Assembly (NCBI RefSeq): GCF_024172095.1
Contig: NZ_JAMZDX010000001.1
Location: 214,001-278,000 of the forward strand
Direction: 5' to 3'
DNA length: 64,000 nucleotides
Origin: Kitasatospora cinereorecta
GTDB taxonomy: Bacteria; Actinomycetota; Actinomycetes; Streptomycetales; Streptomycetaceae
In this document: positions 8,079 to 17,718 of the stretch, piece after piece
How positions within the stretch are numbered: position 1 is the stretch's first letter
How the letters are laid out: each line of letters begins with the position of its first letter
Translations under genes and position numbers: made by a program
The notes under the pieces: model-generated
What the model was told of the DNA's origin: nothing
Databases searched by the model: none
The model's input: the letters and a program-made list of their open reading frames with translations, nothing else

Positions 8079-8990
8079 GTGGAGCGCTGGTGGCACTACC
8101 TGACCCCGGGCCCGCTCCAGCTGGGCACCGGGCTGGCGTGCCTGGGCGTCGGCATGCAGCGCGGCCGGCTGCCCACCGTCGGGCCGCGCACCCTGGACCA
8201 CTGGGTGGCGGTGGTGGTGAGCAGCGGACGCGGCTGGTTCGCCGCCCCGGACGGCACCCGGCAGCCCGTGACCGCCCCCGCCGTGCTGTGGCTGCGCCCC
8301 GGCGTGCCGCACCACTACGCCCCGGACGGGGACGGCTGGTCCGAGTCCTTCGTCGACTTCACCGGCGCCGCCACCGCCGCCTACGCCGAACTCGGCCTGC
8401 TGCCGGACACCGCGGTGGTGCCGCTGACCGCGACCGAGTCCGCCCAGCGGGTGATCGCCAGGATCGCCGGCGTGTGCCGCCGCGGCGGCCCGCTGACCGG
8501 GGTGGAGGCCGCCGCCGCCGTGCACGAGCTGCTGGTCGAGCTGCGCCGCCACCGGGCCGACCTCGACCCGGCCGGCGAGCCGGTGCTGGAGGTGCTGCGC
8601 CGCGACGCCTGCCTGCCGCTGTCCGTCTCCGAACACGCCCGGCGGGCCGGCATGACCGTCCCCGAGCTGCGCCGGGCCGTTCAGGCGGTCGGGGCGGTCG
8701 GGCCGAAGGAGTACCTGCTGACCGTCCGCCTCAACGAGGCCAAGCAGCTGCTCGCGGCCAGCGAGCTGCCGGTGGCGGCGGTGGCTCGCCGGGTGGGCTA
8801 CGACGACCCGGCGTACTTCACCCGGATCTTCACCCGCCGGGTCGGGGTCGCGCCCTCGGTGTTCCGGGCCCAGCAGTACCGCGGCGACGGCCAGCTCCGC
8901 GCCGTCGGCCGGGCCGAGCTGGCCCGGGAGCTGACCGAGCTGTACGGCCCCGAGCGGGGCAGTGCGGAGGCCCGCCGGGCCACCGACTAA
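8079..8990 (+). CDS. AraC family transcriptional regulator
   Basis: The protein has about 303 residues. The N-terminal cupin-like sensor domain contains VAVVVSSGRGWF and VLWLRPGVPHHY, typical of sugar-binding AraC proteins. The C-terminus carries two helix-turn-helix motifs: LSVSEHARRAGMTVPELRRAV, and LPVAAVARRVGYDDPAYFTRIFTRRVGVAPS, the classic second AraC motif. An upstream ATG at 7992 would also be in frame, but AGGAGG at 8068-8073 sits five bases before the GTG at 8079, and this start leaves room for a promoter. Divergence from the GH35 gene suggests control of galactoside use. Confidence 0.88.
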   Translation: MERWWHYLTPGPLQLGTGLACLGVGMQRGRLPTVGPRTLDHWVAVVVSSGRGWFAAPDGTRQPVTAPAVLWLRPGVPHHYAPDGDGWSESFVDFTGAATAAYAELGLLPDTAVVPLTATESAQRVIARIAGVCRRGGPLTGVEAAAAVHELLVELRRHRADLDPAGEPVLEVLRRDACLPLSVSEHARRAGMTVPELRRAVQAVGAVGPKEYLLTVRLNEAKQLLAASELPVAAVARRVGYDDPAYFTRIFTRRVGVAPSVFRAQQYRGDGQLRAVGRAELARELTELYGPERGSAEARRATD

Positions 8991-8999
8991 CCTCGAATC

Positions 9000-9089
9000 G
9001 TGGACCCGAAGACTCGCATGCGGATCGTGACCGGCGCACTGGTGCTGCTGCTCGTGGTGGTGATCGTCAGCGCCCTGGTCCGGAAGTGA
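9000..9089 (+). CDS. Small single-span membrane peptide, 29 residues
   Basis: A GTG at 9000 opens a 29-residue frame, VDPKTRMRIVTGALVLLLVV..., with a basic N-terminus, one hydrophobic span of about 18 residues and a C-terminal RK. This follows the positive-inside pattern. It lies 9 bases after the AraC stop and ends just before a perfect terminator hairpin, which supports its being transcribed. Short peptides of this look are seen near serC in streptomycetes as far as can be recalled, but that has not been checked. No function is known and the ribosome site is weak. Confidence 0.5.
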   Translation: MDPKTRMRIVTGALVLLLVVVIVSALVRK

Positions 9090-9093
9090 ACGC

Positions 9094-9129
9094 CGAAGGC
9101 CCCCGCTCCGTCCGGAGCGGGGGCCTTCG
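9094..9129. terminator. Bidirectional hairpin terminator between the small peptide gene and serC
   Basis: CGAAGGCCCCCGCTCCG and its exact complement CGGAGCGGGGGCCTTCG are separated by two bases. The genes on both sides point into it, so it can serve both directions. Confidence 0.85.
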
Positions 9130-9138
9130 TGTGCTCGG

Positions 9139-10266
<1,128 letters not shown>

Positions 10267-10343
10267 CTACTGTTTCGCGTTGCGGGAGCGGGACCGTCGT
10301 CCGTCCCCTGAGATGTCGGATGGGCGGAGCGGGGCAGACCTGT

Positions 10344-10417
10344 CAGGGGCGCGGGGAACTGCGCGACCAGCCCTCTACGGAGGTGCATGGCCGCGCGCGC
10401 AGTTCCCCGCGCCCCTG
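10344..10417. repeat. Dispersed palindromic element, copy 2
   Basis: CAGGGGCGCGGGGAACTGCG and the complementary CGCAGTTCCCCGCGCCCCTG enclose a loop of about 28 bases. It lies 31 bases after the citrate synthase stop (minus strand) and upstream of serC, and is the cleanest copy in the window. Confidence 0.85.
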
Positions 10418-10448
10418 GTGGCGGACCCGGGGGTTTCACCCCAACGTG

Positions 10449-11549
10449 TCAGTGGGCGATCTGGTCCCAGCCGTCGACCTCTTCCGGGCGGCGGGAGCCC
10501 GGGCCGATGTAGCGGGCGGCCGGGCGGACCAGGCGGCCGGTGCGCTTCTGCTCCAGGATGTGGGCCGACCAGCCGGCCGTCCGGGCGCAGGTGAACATCG
10601 AGGTGAACATGTGCGCCGGGACCTCGGCGAAGTCCAGCATGATCGCGGCCCAGAACTCCACGTTGGTGGCGAGCACGCGGTCGGGGCGGCGGTTGTGCAG
10701 CTCCTCCAGCGCGGCCTTCTCCAGCGCCTCGGCGATCTCGAAGCGCGGCGCGCCGAGCTCCTTGGCGGTGCGGCGCAGCACGCGGGCGCGCGGGTCCTCG
10801 GCGCGGTAGACGCGGTGGCCGAAGCCCATCAGGCGCTCGCCCTTGTCCAGGGCCTGCTTCACGTAGCCGACGGCGTCGCCGGTGCGCTCGATCTCCTCGA
10901 TCATGCCGAGCACGCGGGACGGGGCGCCGCCGTGCAGCGGGCCGGACATCGCGCCGACGGCGCCGGAGAGCGCCGCCGCCACGTCGGCGCCGGTGGAGGC
11001 GATGACGCGGGCGGTGAAGGTGGAGGCGTTCATGCCGTGCTCGGCGGCCGAGGTCCAGTAGGCGTCGACGGCCTTGACGTGCTTGGGGTCGGGCTCGCCG
11101 CGCCAGCGGATCATGAACCGCTCGACGATGGTCTCGGCCTTGTCGATCTCGCGCTGCGGGACCATCGGCAGGCCCTGGCCGCGCGCCGACTGGGCCACGT
11201 ACGAGAGCGCCATGACGGCCGCGCGGGCGAGGTCGTCGCGGGCCTGCTCGGCGGAGATGTCCAGCAGCGGCTTCAGGCCCCAGACCGGGGCGAGCATCGC
11301 GAGGGCGGACTGCACGTCGACCCGGATGTCACCGGAGTGGACGGGGATCGGGAACGGCTCGGCGGCCGGCAGGCCCGGGGCGAACTTGCCGTCCACCAGC
11401 AGGCCCCAGACCTGGCCGAAGGAGACGTGCCCCACCAGATCCTCGATGTCCACACCGCGGTAGCGCAGGGCGCCGCCCTCACGGTCGGGTTCGGCGATCT
11501 CGCTCTCGAAGGCGACTACTCCCTCGAGCCCGGGTACGAAATCGGACAT
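10449..11549 (-). CDS. Citrate synthase 2 (short, GltA/CitA-like)
   Basis: This 366-residue protein belongs to the short form of citrate synthase. It begins DFVPGLEGVVAFESEIAEPDREGGALRYRGVDIEDLV. MSGPLHGGAPSRV carries the first catalytic histidine and MGFGHRVYRAEDPRAR carries the second histidine and arginines; the catalytic aspartate region lies near PAHMFTSMFTCARTAGWSAHILEQ. It condenses oxaloacetate and acetyl-CoA, or perhaps propionyl-CoA, since short forms sometimes act as 2-methylcitrate synthases. No prpBD genes are nearby, so citrate synthesis is the simpler view. In Streptomyces this paralogue is usually annotated as citrate synthase 2, beside pdxH, as here. It is divergent from pdxH. 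Confidence 0.9.
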   Translation of the reverse strand: MSDFVPGLEGVVAFESEIAEPDREGGALRYRGVDIEDLVGHVSFGQVWGLLVDGKFAPGLPAAEPFPIPVHSGDIRVDVQSALAMLAPVWGLKPLLDISAEQARDDLARAAVMALSYVAQSARGQGLPMVPQREIDKAETIVERFMIRWRGEPDPKHVKAVDAYWTSAAEHGMNASTFTARVIASTGADVAAALSGAVGAMSGPLHGGAPSRVLGMIEEIERTGDAVGYVKQALDKGERLMGFGHRVYRAEDPRARVLRRTAKELGAPRFEIAEALEKAALEELHNRRPDRVLATNVEFWAAIMLDFAEVPAHMFTSMFTCARTAGWSAHILEQKRTGRLVRPAARYIGPGSRRPEEVDGWDQIAH

Positions 11550-11869
11550 CAGACGGCTCCTTCAGTGATCAGACACGACGCGCGGCCATGGTGGGACGAC
11601 GCGCCGGTGACCGATGGTGGTTGGCACTCGGTGTCAGCCTGTCAGGCACGGAGTGCATTGCGCCATACACCACCACGGTGATGTTTCCCCCACGGGCCGC
11701 TCGACCCCCTGTCGTGTCCGGCGTCCTCGGCGGATGTTCCGGGAAGATCCGGGTCATACCGGACGATTCCCCGTACGACGGGTCGTGAAGCGGTGGCGAG
11801 CCACCATATCTCCAGGTGTTTGCGCGGACGTAGCGGTGTCCGACGCTTGTCGTACGGGATGATGTTGGC
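11550..11869. other. Intergenic region between divergent citrate synthase and pdxH genes
   Basis: About 320 bases hold the two divergent promoters. Short, worn inverted segments are visible around 11590-11620 and 11745-11790, but no operator, riboswitch or credible small gene could be assigned. Small frames on both strands have no ribosome sites. Confidence 0.4.
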
Positions 11870-12568
11870 GTGCCTACCGCGGAACGCCACCCGACAGCCC
11901 TGTCCACGCCCACCGGGGCCCGGCCCGGCCCGGACCTCAGCGTGATGCGCAAGCATTACCAGCACGAGGGCCTGGCCGAGGGGCAGCTCGCCGCCGACCC
12001 GATCGGCCAGTTCACCCGCTGGTTCCACGAGGCGGAGGAGGCCGGCGTGGTGGAGCCCAACGCGATGGTGCTGTCCACCGCCGACGCGGACGGCCTGCCC
12101 AGTTCCCGGACGGTGCTGCTCAAGGGCTACGACCGGCGCGGCTTCGTGTTCTTCACCAACTACGGCTCGCGCAAGGGCGCCGACCTGGCCGCCAACCCCC
12201 GGGCGTCGCTGCTCTTCCCGTGGATCGCGCTGGCCCGCCAGGTGGAGGTCGGCGGCACCGTCGAGAAGATCGGCCGGGACGAGACCGCCGCCTATTTCCG
12301 CACCCGCCCGCACGGCTCCCAGCTCGGCGCGTGGGCCAGCGAGCAGTCCAGCCCGGTGGAGAGCCGCGAGGTGCTGGAGCAGCGCTACGCCGACCTGGCC
12401 GCCCGCTACCCCGAGGGCGAGGGCGTCCCCGTCCCGCCGTTCTGGGGCGGCTACCGGGTGGTCCCGCGGACGGTCGAGTTCTGGCAGGGCCGCGAGAACC
12501 GCCTCCACGACCGCCTCCGCTTCGTCGCCGACGGTGACGGCTGGCGGGTCGAGCGCCTCTGTCCGTGA
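11870..12568 (+). CDS. pdxH: Pyridoxamine 5'-phosphate oxidase
   Basis: This 232-residue flavoprotein makes pyridoxal 5'-phosphate from pyridoxamine or pyridoxine phosphate. Family features are plain: [27 protein letters not shown] at the N-terminus, [31 protein letters not shown] binding [36 protein letters not shown], and the C-terminal [15 protein letters not shown] with the substrate-binding RLHDR. The GTG at 11870 adds about 25 residues before the conserved part. It probably supplies cofactor to enzymes such as SerC nearby. It is divergent from the citrate synthase gene and is followed after 252 bases by the FxSxx peptide gene. Confidence 0.95.
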   Translation: MPTAERHPTALSTPTGARPGPDLSVMRKHYQHEGLAEGQLAADPIGQFTRWFHEAEEAGVVEPNAMVLSTADADGLPSSRTVLLKGYDRRGFVFFTNYGSRKGADLAANPRASLLFPWIALARQVEVGGTVEKIGRDETAAYFRTRPHGSQLGAWASEQSSPVESREVLEQRYADLAARYPEGEGVPVPPFWGGYRVVPRTVEFWQGRENRLHDRLRFVADGDGWRVERLCP

Positions 12569-12820
12569 CCGGCGCCTCCGCTCACCCACGGCATGAGGGC
12601 GGGTCGGGCCTGCCGGACTGCTCGGGCGAGTGTGACGGGTGGTCAACGCCGTGTCATGCGGTTCGGCCAACCGGGGGTGAAAACGACCCGAATGGCCTTA
12701 TGGGTTGCGGGTTTTGGCCGCCTGAATCGGGGTAGCGCGCGATATGGTCGATCCGGGTGAATTCTCGGCTCAGGACGCCGGGGCCTGTCTCGCGCCGAGC
12801 AGGCGCAGAAACGAGTCATC

Positions 12821-13003
12821 ATGGTCGCCGCACTCGCCACCAAGCCCGCCGACAGCGCGCGCGTCGAGGAGCCGGACACGAGGCCTTCGCTCGCCGCGCT
12901 CGCGGCCCTCGGCACCGAGGAGCTCACCGCGCAGCTGTACCGCGCCCTGCCCGGCGGGGACGGCGGCCAGGTGGCCGTGGCCGCCTTCAACTCCTCGATC
13001 TGA
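12821..13003 (+). CDS. fxsA: FxSxx-COOH peptide (FxsA), likely modified precursor
   Basis: This 60-residue peptide ends in FNSSI, matching the F-x-S-x-x-COOH signature that names the FxSxx-COOH family. The body is acidic and alanine-rich (PSLAALAALGTEELTAQLYRAL), with the conserved L-x(2)-L-x(3)-T-x-E-L region typical of the family. FxsA peptides always sit beside the radical SAM protein FxsB and are believed to be its substrates, so this is probably a ribosomally made, post-translationally modified product. No cysteine is present, which excludes thioether crosslinks to Cys and favours a C-C or ether link at the C-terminal F or S. It starts at the ATG at 12821; the upstream ribosome site is weak (GAAACGAG). 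fxsB starts 37 bases later. Confidence 0.88.
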   Translation: MVAALATKPADSARVEEPDTRPSLAALAALGTEELTAQLYRALPGGDGGQVAVAAFNSSI

Positions 13004-13040
13004 CCCGGCCGGTCGCGTCCGCCCGAGTCCGTACGATCCC

Positions 13041-15440
13041 ATGCCGCGCCCGTTGGTGCCGTTCTCGCAGTTCGTGCTGAAGGTGCACAGCCGCTGCGAT
13101 CTCGCGTGCGACCACTGCTACGTCTACGAGCACGCCGACACCAGCTGGCGCGGCAAACCGCGGGCCGTGTCCGAGGCGGTCCTGGCGAGGACCGCGGAGC
13201 GGATCGCCGAGCACGCCCGCGCCCACGAACTGCCCGCCGTCCACGTGGTGCTGCACGGCGGCGAGCCCCTGCTCGCCGGGCCCGCGCTGCTCGGCCGGGC
13301 CGCCGAACTGCTGCGCGCCGCCCTGCCCGAGGGCTGTGCGCTCGACCTGCGCATCCACACCAACGGCGTGCTGCTGAGCGAGCGGTTCTGCGACCTCTTC
13401 GCCGAGCACGGCATCAAGGTGGGCGTCTCACTGGACGGCGACCGCGCCGCCAACGACCGGCACCGGCGGTTCGCCGACGGGCGCAGCAGCCACGCCCGGG
13501 TGCTCGCCGCCGTGGAGCTGCTGCGCCGCCCGGCGTACCGGCACCTGTACGCCGGGCTGCTGTGCACCATCGACGTCGAGAACGACCCGGTGGCGGTGCT
13601 GGAGGCGCTGGTCGCGCTGGAACCGCCGCGGATCGACTTCCTGCTCCCGCACGCGACCTGGGACCAGCCCCCGAACCGGCCCGCGGGCATGGGGGAAACC
13701 CCGTACGCCGACTGGCTGTTGGCGGTCCACCGGCGCTGGGAGGAGCTCGGCCGGCCCGTTCCGGTGCGCACCTTCGACTCGATCCACCGGACCCTGCGCG
13801 GCCGTTCCAGCCTGACCGAGTCGCTCGGCCTCGACCCCGCCGACCTGGTGGTCGTCGAGACCGACGGCACCTTCGAGCAGGCGGACAGCCTCAAGACCGC
13901 CTACGACGGCGCTCCCGCCACCGGCTTCTCGGTGTTCGAGCACGCGCTGGACGAGGTCGCCGCCCATCCCGGCATGGTCGCCCGGCAGTCCGGGCTGGCC
14001 GGGCTGGCCGAGGAGTGCCGCGGCTGCCCGGTGGTCCGCTCCTGCGGCGGCGGCCTGTACGCGCACCGGTACCGCACGGGGTCCGACTTCCACAACCCGT
14101 CCGTCTTCTGTGGTGACCTGTTGAAACTGATCACGACCATCCGCGACCGGGTGGTCGCGACCCCCGGCGTCCCGGCCCAGGAGGGCCCGCGCGAGCCGGT
14201 ACTGACCGAGCGCCAGCTCGGTGAACTGGCGGCCGGCTACGGCGGCGGGGCCACGGTCCGGGCCCTCGCCGCGGCCCAACTCGGGCTCACCCGCAAGCTG
14301 GTGGCGGCCGTCGGCGCGGCCTCGCCGGCCTGGGGCCTGATCGCCTCGCTGGACGGCGGCGACGGCCCGGCGCTGGACGCCGTGCTGGCCCACCCGTACG
14401 CGCGGGCCTGGGCGGTGCGCTGCCTCCAGGGCGAGCCGGGCGCCGACCTCGGCGGGCTGGCGGAGCTGGCCGCGGCGGCGGCGCTGCGGGCCGGGCGCTC
14501 CTTCGAGCTGCCGCTGCCGGTCCGGGCCGGGGCCGTCCACCTGCCGACGCTGGGCCGGCTGCTGGTCGGCGGCGACGGCGAGACGGTGCTCGCCGGGGAC
14601 GCGGACGGCTTCACCGCCGGTGGGGTGCGGGTCGGCTGGGACGCGCCGGGCGACGGCCGCTGGCAGCCGGTCCGGCGGACCTCGCTGGCCGGCGGCTGGA
14701 CGGTGGCGCTGGAGGACACCGACCCGCAGCGCGACAGCCACCAGTGGCCGGTCGAGGAGCGGCTGCCGGAGGAGGCGTACCTGGCCTGGAGCGGGGCGCT
14801 GCGGGAGGCCTGGGAGCTGATCGGCCGCGACCTGCCCGGGTACGCCCCGGGCATCCGCGGCGGCCTGTCCACCATCACCCCGCTGCGGTCCGGGTCCGAG
14901 GGGCGGGACGTCAGCGCCGCCGCCCGGCAGGCGTTCGGGGCGGTGGGCATCGCCCGGCCGGCCACCGCGCCGATCCTCGCCCTGCTGATCGCCCACGAGT
15001 TCCAGCACGTCAAGCTGGGCGCGGTGCTGGACTTCCACGACCTGTACGACCGGGCCGAGGAGCGGCTGTTCCACGCGCCGTGGCGGCCCGATCCCCGGCC
15101 GCTGGAGGGCCTGTTCCAGGGCACCTACGCGCACCTGGCGGTCACCGAGTTCTGGGCGGCTCGGGTGCGGGCGTACGACGGGCTGGCGAGCGAGCCGGCC
15201 GAGCATGCCCGGGTGCAGCTGGCGACCTGGCGCGGGCACACCGCGCGGGCGGTGGAGGTACTGGCCGGCTCGGGCGCGCTCACCCCGCTCGGACTGCGCT
15301 TCACCGAGGGCATGGCGGCGACCGTGGAGCCCTGGCTCGCCCTGCCGGTCGGGGCGGGCGCCGAGGCCGCCGCCCGGCAGGCGGCGGCCGAGAACCTCGC
15401 CGAGTTCCGGGCCCGCGCCGAGGCCGTGGGCCGCCGCTGA
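13041..15440 (+). CDS. fxsB: Radical SAM protein FxsB fused to an HEXXH-motif domain
   Basis: This protein of 799 residues has two parts. The N-terminal radical SAM domain carries CDLACDHCY (C19, C23, C26), which binds a 4Fe-4S cluster, then LHGGEPLL and THLRIHTNGVLL-type strands. A SPASM-like cysteine set follows at about residues 326-357 (ECRGCPVVRSCGGG and a later VFC). The C-terminal half, from about residue 450, carries HEFQH at residues 652-656, the HEXXH metal-binding signature found with FxSxx systems. The radical SAM part probably modifies FxsA; the HEXXH part could hydroxylate or cleave a peptide, but this is not shown. The ATG at 13041 matches the family start; reading further upstream would overlap fxsA. 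The stop overlaps the next start (TGATG), so translation is coupled. Confidence 0.9.
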   Translation: MPRPLVPFSQFVLKVHSRCDLACDHCYVYEHADTSWRGKPRAVSEAVLARTAERIAEHARAHELPAVHVVLHGGEPLLAGPALLGRAAELLRAALPEGCALDLRIHTNGVLLSERFCDLFAEHGIKVGVSLDGDRAANDRHRRFADGRSSHARVLAAVELLRRPAYRHLYAGLLCTIDVENDPVAVLEALVALEPPRIDFLLPHATWDQPPNRPAGMGETPYADWLLAVHRRWEELGRPVPVRTFDSIHRTLRGRSSLTESLGLDPADLVVVETDGTFEQADSLKTAYDGAPATGFSVFEHALDEVAAHPGMVARQSGLAGLAEECRGCPVVRSCGGGLYAHRYRTGSDFHNPSVFCGDLLKLITTIRDRVVATPGVPAQEGPREPVLTERQLGELAAGYGGGATVRALAAAQLGLTRKLVAAVGAASPAWGLIASLDGGDGPALDAVLAHPYARAWAVRCLQGEPGADLGGLAELAAAAALRAGRSFELPLPVRAGAVHLPTLGRLLVGGDGETVLAGDADGFTAGGVRVGWDAPGDGRWQPVRRTSLAGGWTVALEDTDPQRDSHQWPVEERLPEEAYLAWSGALREAWELIGRDLPGYAPGIRGGLSTITPLRSGSEGRDVSAAARQAFGAVGIARPATAPILALLIAHEFQHVKLGAVLDFHDLYDRAEERLFHAPWRPDPRPLEGLFQGTYAHLAVTEFWAARVRAYDGLASEPAEHARVQLATWRGHTARAVEVLAGSGALTPLGLRFTEGMAATVEPWLALPVGAGAEAAARQAAAENLAEFRARAEAVGRR

Positions 15441-16282
15441 TGCTGCTGGAGAACCTGCTCCCCGGCGCCGGCGCCGGCGCCGGCGTCGAGGAGCCGAGCT
15501 GGTCCTTCACCGATCTGGTCGACCATCTGCGGGCGATGGGCCTCGCGGCCGGCGAGACCCTGCTGGTGCACTCCTCGCTGCGCTCGATCGGGACGATCGC
15601 GGGCGGTCCGGCCGAGCTGCTCCGGGCGCTGCTCACGGTGCTCGGCCCCGAGGGCACGCTGGTGGTGTACACCGCCTGCCCGGAGAACTCCGACACCTCG
15701 CGGATGGCGCGCGCCCTGGTCGAGGGCCGCTCCCCGCAGGAGCAGTCGCGCCACCAGGCCGGGATGCCGGCCTTCGACCGGGAGGTCACCCGGTCCACCC
15801 CCCTGCTCGGCTGGTTCTCCGAGGAGGTCCGGGCGCACCCGCGGGCGGTGCGCAGCGACCACCCGCAGACCTCGTTCACGGCGATCGGCCGGGACGCGGT
15901 GCGGCTGATGGCGGAGCACGAACTGCACAGCCACCTCGGCCCGCACTCGCCGGTCCAGAAGCTGTACGACGGCGGGGCGCGGGCGCTGCTGATCGGTCTG
16001 CCGATCTGGAACATCACCCCGGTGCACTTGGCCGAGTACTGGCTGGAGCGTCCGCCGATGCAGCTCTACGGCTGCGTGATGGAGGACAAGTGGGGCCGGC
16101 ACTGGCGGCACTTCCAGGCGGTGGAGATCCGCGACGGGCACCTGGAGGACCTCGGCCGCCACCTGGACCGGGAGCTCACCGACCGGGTGGAGGGGCAGCT
16201 CGGGGCGGCGCACTGCTATCTGGTGCCGATCCGAAAAGCAGTCAATCTGACATTCGCTTTCCTTCAGAAAACGAACAGTTGA
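15440..16282 (+). CDS. AAC(3)-fold N-acetyltransferase of the FxSxx cluster
   Basis: This 280-residue protein belongs to the antibiotic N-acetyltransferase (AAC(3)) fold. It has ETLLVHSSLRSIG, GTLVVYTACPENS, and the catalytic-type histidine segment VRSDHPQTSFTAIG, with LGPHSPVQKLYDGGARALLIGL before the conserved HLAEY. These enzymes use acetyl-CoA to acylate an amine. The start codon overlaps the fxsB stop by one base, so it belongs to the same operon. The likely substrate is therefore the FxSxx product or a related amine rather than an aminoglycoside. Its last codons (AVNLTFAFLQKTNS) are lower in G+C than the rest. Similar AAC(3) genes recur in FxSxx loci. Confidence 0.8.
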   Translation: MLLENLLPGAGAGAGVEEPSWSFTDLVDHLRAMGLAAGETLLVHSSLRSIGTIAGGPAELLRALLTVLGPEGTLVVYTACPENSDTSRMARALVEGRSPQEQSRHQAGMPAFDREVTRSTPLLGWFSEEVRAHPRAVRSDHPQTSFTAIGRDAVRLMAEHELHSHLGPHSPVQKLYDGGARALLIGLPIWNITPVHLAEYWLERPPMQLYGCVMEDKWGRHWRHFQAVEIRDGHLEDLGRHLDRELTDRVEGQLGAAHCYLVPIRKAVNLTFAFLQKTNS

Positions 16283-16294
16283 GGTCACGCGCTA

Positions 16295-16324
16295 TTCCGT
16301 TGGGGAAGGACTCCTTCCTAGACT
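16295..16324 (+). promoter_or_regulatory. Putative promoter with a palindromic operator upstream of fxsC
   Basis: TTCCGT at 16295 and TAGACT at 16319-16324 are 18 bases apart and resemble a vegetative promoter. Between them lies the perfect odd palindrome GGAAGGA-C-TCCTTCC (16304-16318), in a position where a bound repressor would block polymerase. This would give fxsC and fxsT their own control. Confidence 0.45.
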
Positions 16325-16375
16325 GAAAGCCCGCTCGCGGGGATCAGGTGACGGGCGGTCTCGGGGGAGGCGCGT

Positions 16376-17620
16376 GTGAACGGCCCTACGGGCAGGAGCA
16401 AGGGGTCGGCCCGACCGTACTTCTTCCTGAGCTACGCCCACACCCCGAGAGTCAACTCCCGCGGGGTGGACCCGAACCACTGGGTCGGACGGCTGTTCGC
16501 GGACCTCAGCGAGGCGATCCTCCAGATCACCGACATCCCGGCCGGCGACCCGATCGGCTTCATGGACCGCTCGATGCACCAGGGCCAGAAGTGGGCCGAA
16601 CGGCTCTCCTGGGAACTGGCCAACTGCCGGGTGTTCGTCCCGCTCTACTCGCCGCGCTACTTCAAGAGCGAAGCCTGCGGCAAGGAGTGGCACGCCTTCA
16701 CCCGCCGCTCGGTCTACCAGCGCCGGCCCACCGCCGAGCGGGCCACCGGCATCGTGCCGGCCCTGTGGGTCTCGATGGACCACTACCGGCTGCCCCGGGT
16801 GGCCAGTGAACTCCAGTTCAGCCACGACAGCTTCGGCGCCGACTACGCCGCCGAGGGCCTGTACGCGCTGATGAAGATCGACTCCTACCGCTCCCAGTAC
16901 GCCACCGCCGTGCTGCGCCTGGCCCAGCGGATCGTCGACGTCGCCGACCAGACCGTCATCCCGATCGGCCAGCCGCTGGAGTTCGAGGCGCAGCCGTCCG
17001 CCTTCGAACCGCCCGAGCCCACCGACCGGGTGCGGATCTCGGTGTACTCGTACCACAGCCCCGAACTGCCGCCGCAGCGCAGCGCGTCCTGCTACGGCGA
17101 GCAGCGCACCGACTGGCAGCCCTTCCGGCCGCCCTCGCGCCGCCCGCTCGTCGAGGACGCCGCCGACGTGGCCCGCGGCATGGGCTTCCAGCCCACCGTG
17201 CACGAGTTCGAGGACGAGGCCGAGTCGCTGCTGACCACCGACCGGGCGACCGCGCCGAGCGTGCTGCTGGTCGACCGGTGGGCCCTGCTGGACTCCCGGC
17301 GCTCCGAGACGGTCCGCCGGGTCGACCGGCGCAACCTCGCCTGGCTCAGCGTGCTGGAGCCGTGGAACCGCGAGGACCAGCAGTGCCGCGACCACGAGCG
17401 GATGCTCAACGAGATCGGCGACACCGTGCTCTCCACCACCCGCTCCGGCCGGCAGAAGCCCAGCCTGCGCGAGGAGGGCTCCACCGGCACCCCCGGCAGC
17501 CTCGACGAGTTCCGCGGCGAGATGGAACGGGCCGTGATGCGGGCCAGCACCGCCTTCGAGCAGCAGTCCAACGGCCGGCCGGTTCCGGCGGCCCCCCGAA
17601 GACCCCGACTGGGCGCATGA
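16376..17620 (+). CDS. fxsC: TIR-like protein FxsC
   Basis: This 414-residue protein starts with a TIR-like domain: YFFLSYAHTPR near residue 15, DRSMHQGQKWAERLSWELANCRVFVPLYSPRYFKSEACGKEWHAF through residue 110, and further helices to about residue 150. After a linker, residues about 220-390 form the FxsC C-terminal domain, with a second Rossmann-like pattern (SVLLVDRWALLD, LAWLSVLEPWN). TIR domains in bacteria either act as NADases or as adaptors; FxsC proteins are known only through their link to FxSxx systems. A glutamate that could serve as the TIR catalytic residue is present in SEACGKEW. It starts at GTG 16376 after GGGGGAGG. Its own promoter is possible. fxsT follows after 98 bases. 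Confidence 0.85.
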   Translation: MNGPTGRSKGSARPYFFLSYAHTPRVNSRGVDPNHWVGRLFADLSEAILQITDIPAGDPIGFMDRSMHQGQKWAERLSWELANCRVFVPLYSPRYFKSEACGKEWHAFTRRSVYQRRPTAERATGIVPALWVSMDHYRLPRVASELQFSHDSFGADYAAEGLYALMKIDSYRSQYATAVLRLAQRIVDVADQTVIPIGQPLEFEAQPSAFEPPEPTDRVRISVYSYHSPELPPQRSASCYGEQRTDWQPFRPPSRRPLVEDAADVARGMGFQPTVHEFEDEAESLLTTDRATAPSVLLVDRWALLDSRRSETVRRVDRRNLAWLSVLEPWNREDQQCRDHERMLNEIGDTVLSTTRSGRQKPSLREEGSTGTPGSLDEFRGEMERAVMRASTAFEQQSNGRPVPAAPRRPRLGA

Positions 17621-17718
17621 GTTCGGACAGAAGCCGGGCGGTCGGGACACCGCCCGGTGGCACGGGACGACAAGCACGCCGGCGGCCGCGGGGGTCGCGG
17701 GAATGGGGGAGGGACGCC

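Noticed and set aside
15440..16282. Aminoglycoside resistance gene
   Set aside because: Family fold fits, but gene overlap with fxsB and recurrence in FxSxx loci make peptide-related acylation more likely.
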